Below are positions 4,885 through 6,335 of a stretch of 6,335 bases of DNA, in pieces. Below the pieces are notes generated by a model that was not told where the DNA came from, did not search any database, and saw only the letters and a list, made by a program, of their open reading frames with translations. A program made the position numbers and the translations under genes. The DNA is taken from NCBI GenBank assembly GCA_023387585.1, contig JAEWHZ010000028.1, positions 1 through 6,335 on the forward strand, in the 5' to 3' direction. Every line of letters starts with the position of its first letter. The stretch's first letter is position 1. Origin of the DNA: Pseudomonadota bacterium (GTDB lineage Bacteria > Pseudomonadota > Alphaproteobacteria > Rhizobiales > Devosiaceae).

Positions 4885-6321
4885 ATGAAGCGTCACCGCC
4901 GCGTCAAGATCGTCGCCACGCTCGGCCCCGCCAGCAACGAAGAGAAGATGATCGAAGCCCTGGCCCGCGCCGGCGCCGACGTCTTCCGCATCAATATGAG
5001 CCATGCCAGCCACGAGCTGATGCGCCAGACCGCCGCGCGCATCCGCTCGGTCGAAGCCCGGCTCAAGCACCCGCTCGGCGTCCTGGTCGACCTTCAGGGC
5101 CCCAAGCTCAGGATCGGCCGCTTCGCCGATGGCGGCGCCGAGATCGTCGCCGGCCGCAGCTTCACCCTCGATTCCGACGAGGCGCCGGGCAATGACGCAC
5201 GCGTCTTCCTGCCCCATCCCGAGATCATGGAAAGCGTCTCGGTCGGCGACCGCCTGCTGCTCGATGACGGCAAGTTCCAGCTCAGGGCCACCCGCGTCGG
5301 CGGCGGCGTCATCGAGACCGAGGTGATCTATGGCGGCCATCTGACCGACCGCAAGGGCGTCTCGCTCCCCGACACCCTGCTACCCGTCGGCGCCTTGACC
5401 GAGAAGGACCACGCCGATCTGCTCGAAGCGCTCAAGGTCGATGCCGACTGGATCGCGCTCAGCTTCGTGCAGCGCCCCGAAGACATCATCGACGTACGCA
5501 AGATCGTCCAGGGCCGCGCCGGCGTCATGGCCAAGATCGAAAAGCCCCAGGCCATCGAGCGGCTCGAGGAGATCATCAAGCTGTGCGACGCCTTCATGGT
5601 GGCGCGCGGCGATCTCGGCGTCGAACTGCCCATAGAGACCGTGCCGGGCCTGCAAAAGAAGATGCTGCGCATGGCGCGGCGCATCGGCAAGCCGGTGGTG
5701 GTCGCCACCCAGATGCTCGAATCGATGATTTCCTCGCCCGTGCCGACCCGCGCCGAGGTCTCGGACGTCTCCATCGCCGTGTTCGAGGGTGCCGATGCCA
5801 TCATGCTGTCGGCCGAAAGCGCTGCGGGCCAGTATCCGGTCGAGGCGGTGTCGATGATGGACCGCGTGGCGGTCGCCGTCGAGAACGACACCAATTACCG
5901 CGGCATCATCCGCGCCCAGGCCACCGAGCCCGAGGCCACCGCCGCCGACGCCATCTCGGCCGCCACCCGCCAGGTCGCCGAAACGCTCGATCTGGCCGCC
6001 ATCGTCACCTACACCTCGTCCGGCTCCACCGGCATCCGCGCCGCCCGCGAGCGGCCCGCCAAGCCGATCATCGCGCTGTCGCCCAATCTTCGCACCATCC
6101 GCCGCCTGTCGGTGGTGTGGGGCATCCATTGCGTGCAGACCGAGGACGCGGTCAGCCTCGAGGACATGGTCGATCGCGCCTGCGTCATCGCCTATCAGGA
6201 AGGCTTTGCCCGCCCCGGCGACCGCATCGCCATCACCGCCGGCGTCCCGCTCGGCACCCCCGGCGCCACCAACATGCTGCGCATCGCCTTCGTGCGCCAG
6301 GACGGCGCCGGCTCGAGCTGA
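4885..6321 (+). CDS. pyk: Pyruvate kinase
   Basis: Pyruvate kinase converts phosphoenolpyruvate and ADP to pyruvate and ATP, the last step of glycolysis, in the cytoplasm. The 478-residue length is normal and all domains are present. The barrel begins with KIVATLGPAS (8-17) and FRINMSH (34-40), and the B domain is inserted at roughly 71-170. Catalytic residues are visible: Lys217 and the Mg2+ ligand Glu219 in MAKIE (215-219), Asp243 in MVARGDLGVELP (238-249), TQMLESM (275-281), PTRAEVSDV (287-295) and IMLSAESAAGQYP (306-318). The C-terminal effector domain has a phosphate-loop-like TSSGSTG (377-383). The segment DLQGPKLRIG (69-78) carries the Leu-Gln...Lys...Ile combination of K+-independent pyruvate kinases rather than the Thr-Lys...Glu...Thr of the muscle type. 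GGGA lies 10 nt before the ATG. It is likely transcribed with the DUF1036 gene 16 nt upstream. No terminator is seen in the 14 bases left after the stop. Confidence 0.98.
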   Translation: MKRHRRVKIVATLGPASNEEKMIEALARAGADVFRINMSHASHELMRQTAARIRSVEARLKHPLGVLVDLQGPKLRIGRFADGGAEIVAGRSFTLDSDEAPGNDARVFLPHPEIMESVSVGDRLLLDDGKFQLRATRVGGGVIETEVIYGGHLTDRKGVSLPDTLLPVGALTEKDHADLLEALKVDADWIALSFVQRPEDIIDVRKIVQGRAGVMAKIEKPQAIERLEEIIKLCDAFMVARGDLGVELPIETVPGLQKKMLRMARRIGKPVVVATQMLESMISSPVPTRAEVSDVSIAVFEGADAIMLSAESAAGQYPVEAVSMMDRVAVAVENDTNYRGIIRAQATEPEATAADAISAATRQVAETLDLAAIVTYTSSGSTGIRAARERPAKPIIALSPNLRTIRRLSVVWGIHCVQTEDAVSLEDMVDRACVIAYQEGFARPGDRIAITAGVPLGTPGATNMLRIAFVRQDGAGSS

Positions 6322-6335
6322 GCCGGGCTGCCTCC

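Noticed and set aside
4320..4886. A 188-codon minus-strand frame opposite the DUF1036 gene
   Set aside because: The plus strand has a clear signal peptide and DUF1036 motifs; the minus-strand product matches nothing.
4660..6129. Minus-strand open frames opposite pyk (4660-5340, 5328-5894, 5380-6129)
   Set aside because: Pyruvate kinase is complete and intact on the plus strand. The antisense products are Gly/Asp/Ala- or Ser-rich shadows.

Overview
This is a high-GC window (roughly two-thirds G+C by eye). Its gene content points to an alphaproteobacterium, most likely of the order Hyphomicrobiales. The clearest markers are a GapR/DUF2312 gene next to a DUF1036 gene that is followed directly by pyruvate kinase, together with the style of the Dxs and Pyk sequences. 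A Devosia-like genome would fit, but that is a guess from memory of the families and not something the window proves.

Layout. Bases 1-730 (+) hold the 3' part of dxs (isoprenoid precursor synthesis). A 149-bp convergent gap (731-879) carries a GC-rich palindrome that looks like a REP element. Bases 880-2016 (-) encode a GT2 polyprenyl-phosphate sugar synthase fused to a GtrA-type membrane domain. A 137-bp divergent gap (2017-2153) contains a 7-bp inverted repeat. Bases 2154-3296 (+) encode a multi-pass PIG-V-like GT-C mannosyltransferase. It overlaps by 14 bp with 3283-3900 (+), a one-helix membrane protein with an extracytoplasmic beta-rich domain. Both of these appear to start at TTG behind strong Shine-Dalgarno sequences. 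Bases 3901-4161 (-) encode the GapR-family nucleoid protein, whose stop codon abuts the previous stop with no gap. A divergent gap (4162-4343) contains an 8-bp inverted repeat lying over a possible promoter. Bases 4344-4868 (+) encode a secreted DUF1036 protein, and bases 4885-6321 (+) a complete pyruvate kinase 16 nt downstream. The last 14 bases are non-coding as far as can be seen. No stretch longer than 300 bases lacks a gene, and I see no tRNA, rRNA, CRISPR array, IS element or phage gene.

How the genes may work together. The middle block (880-3900) reads as a small envelope-glycosylation module. The GT2-GtrA protein would charge and perhaps flip a polyprenyl-phosphate sugar, the PIG-V-like enzyme would use it on the outer face of the inner membrane, and the small anchored protein is its translationally coupled partner. 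The flanking genes (dxs, gapR, DUF1036-pyk) are chromosomal housekeeping genes. The glycosylation block is therefore the part of the window most likely to hold undescribed biology, though its substrate cannot be read from sequence.
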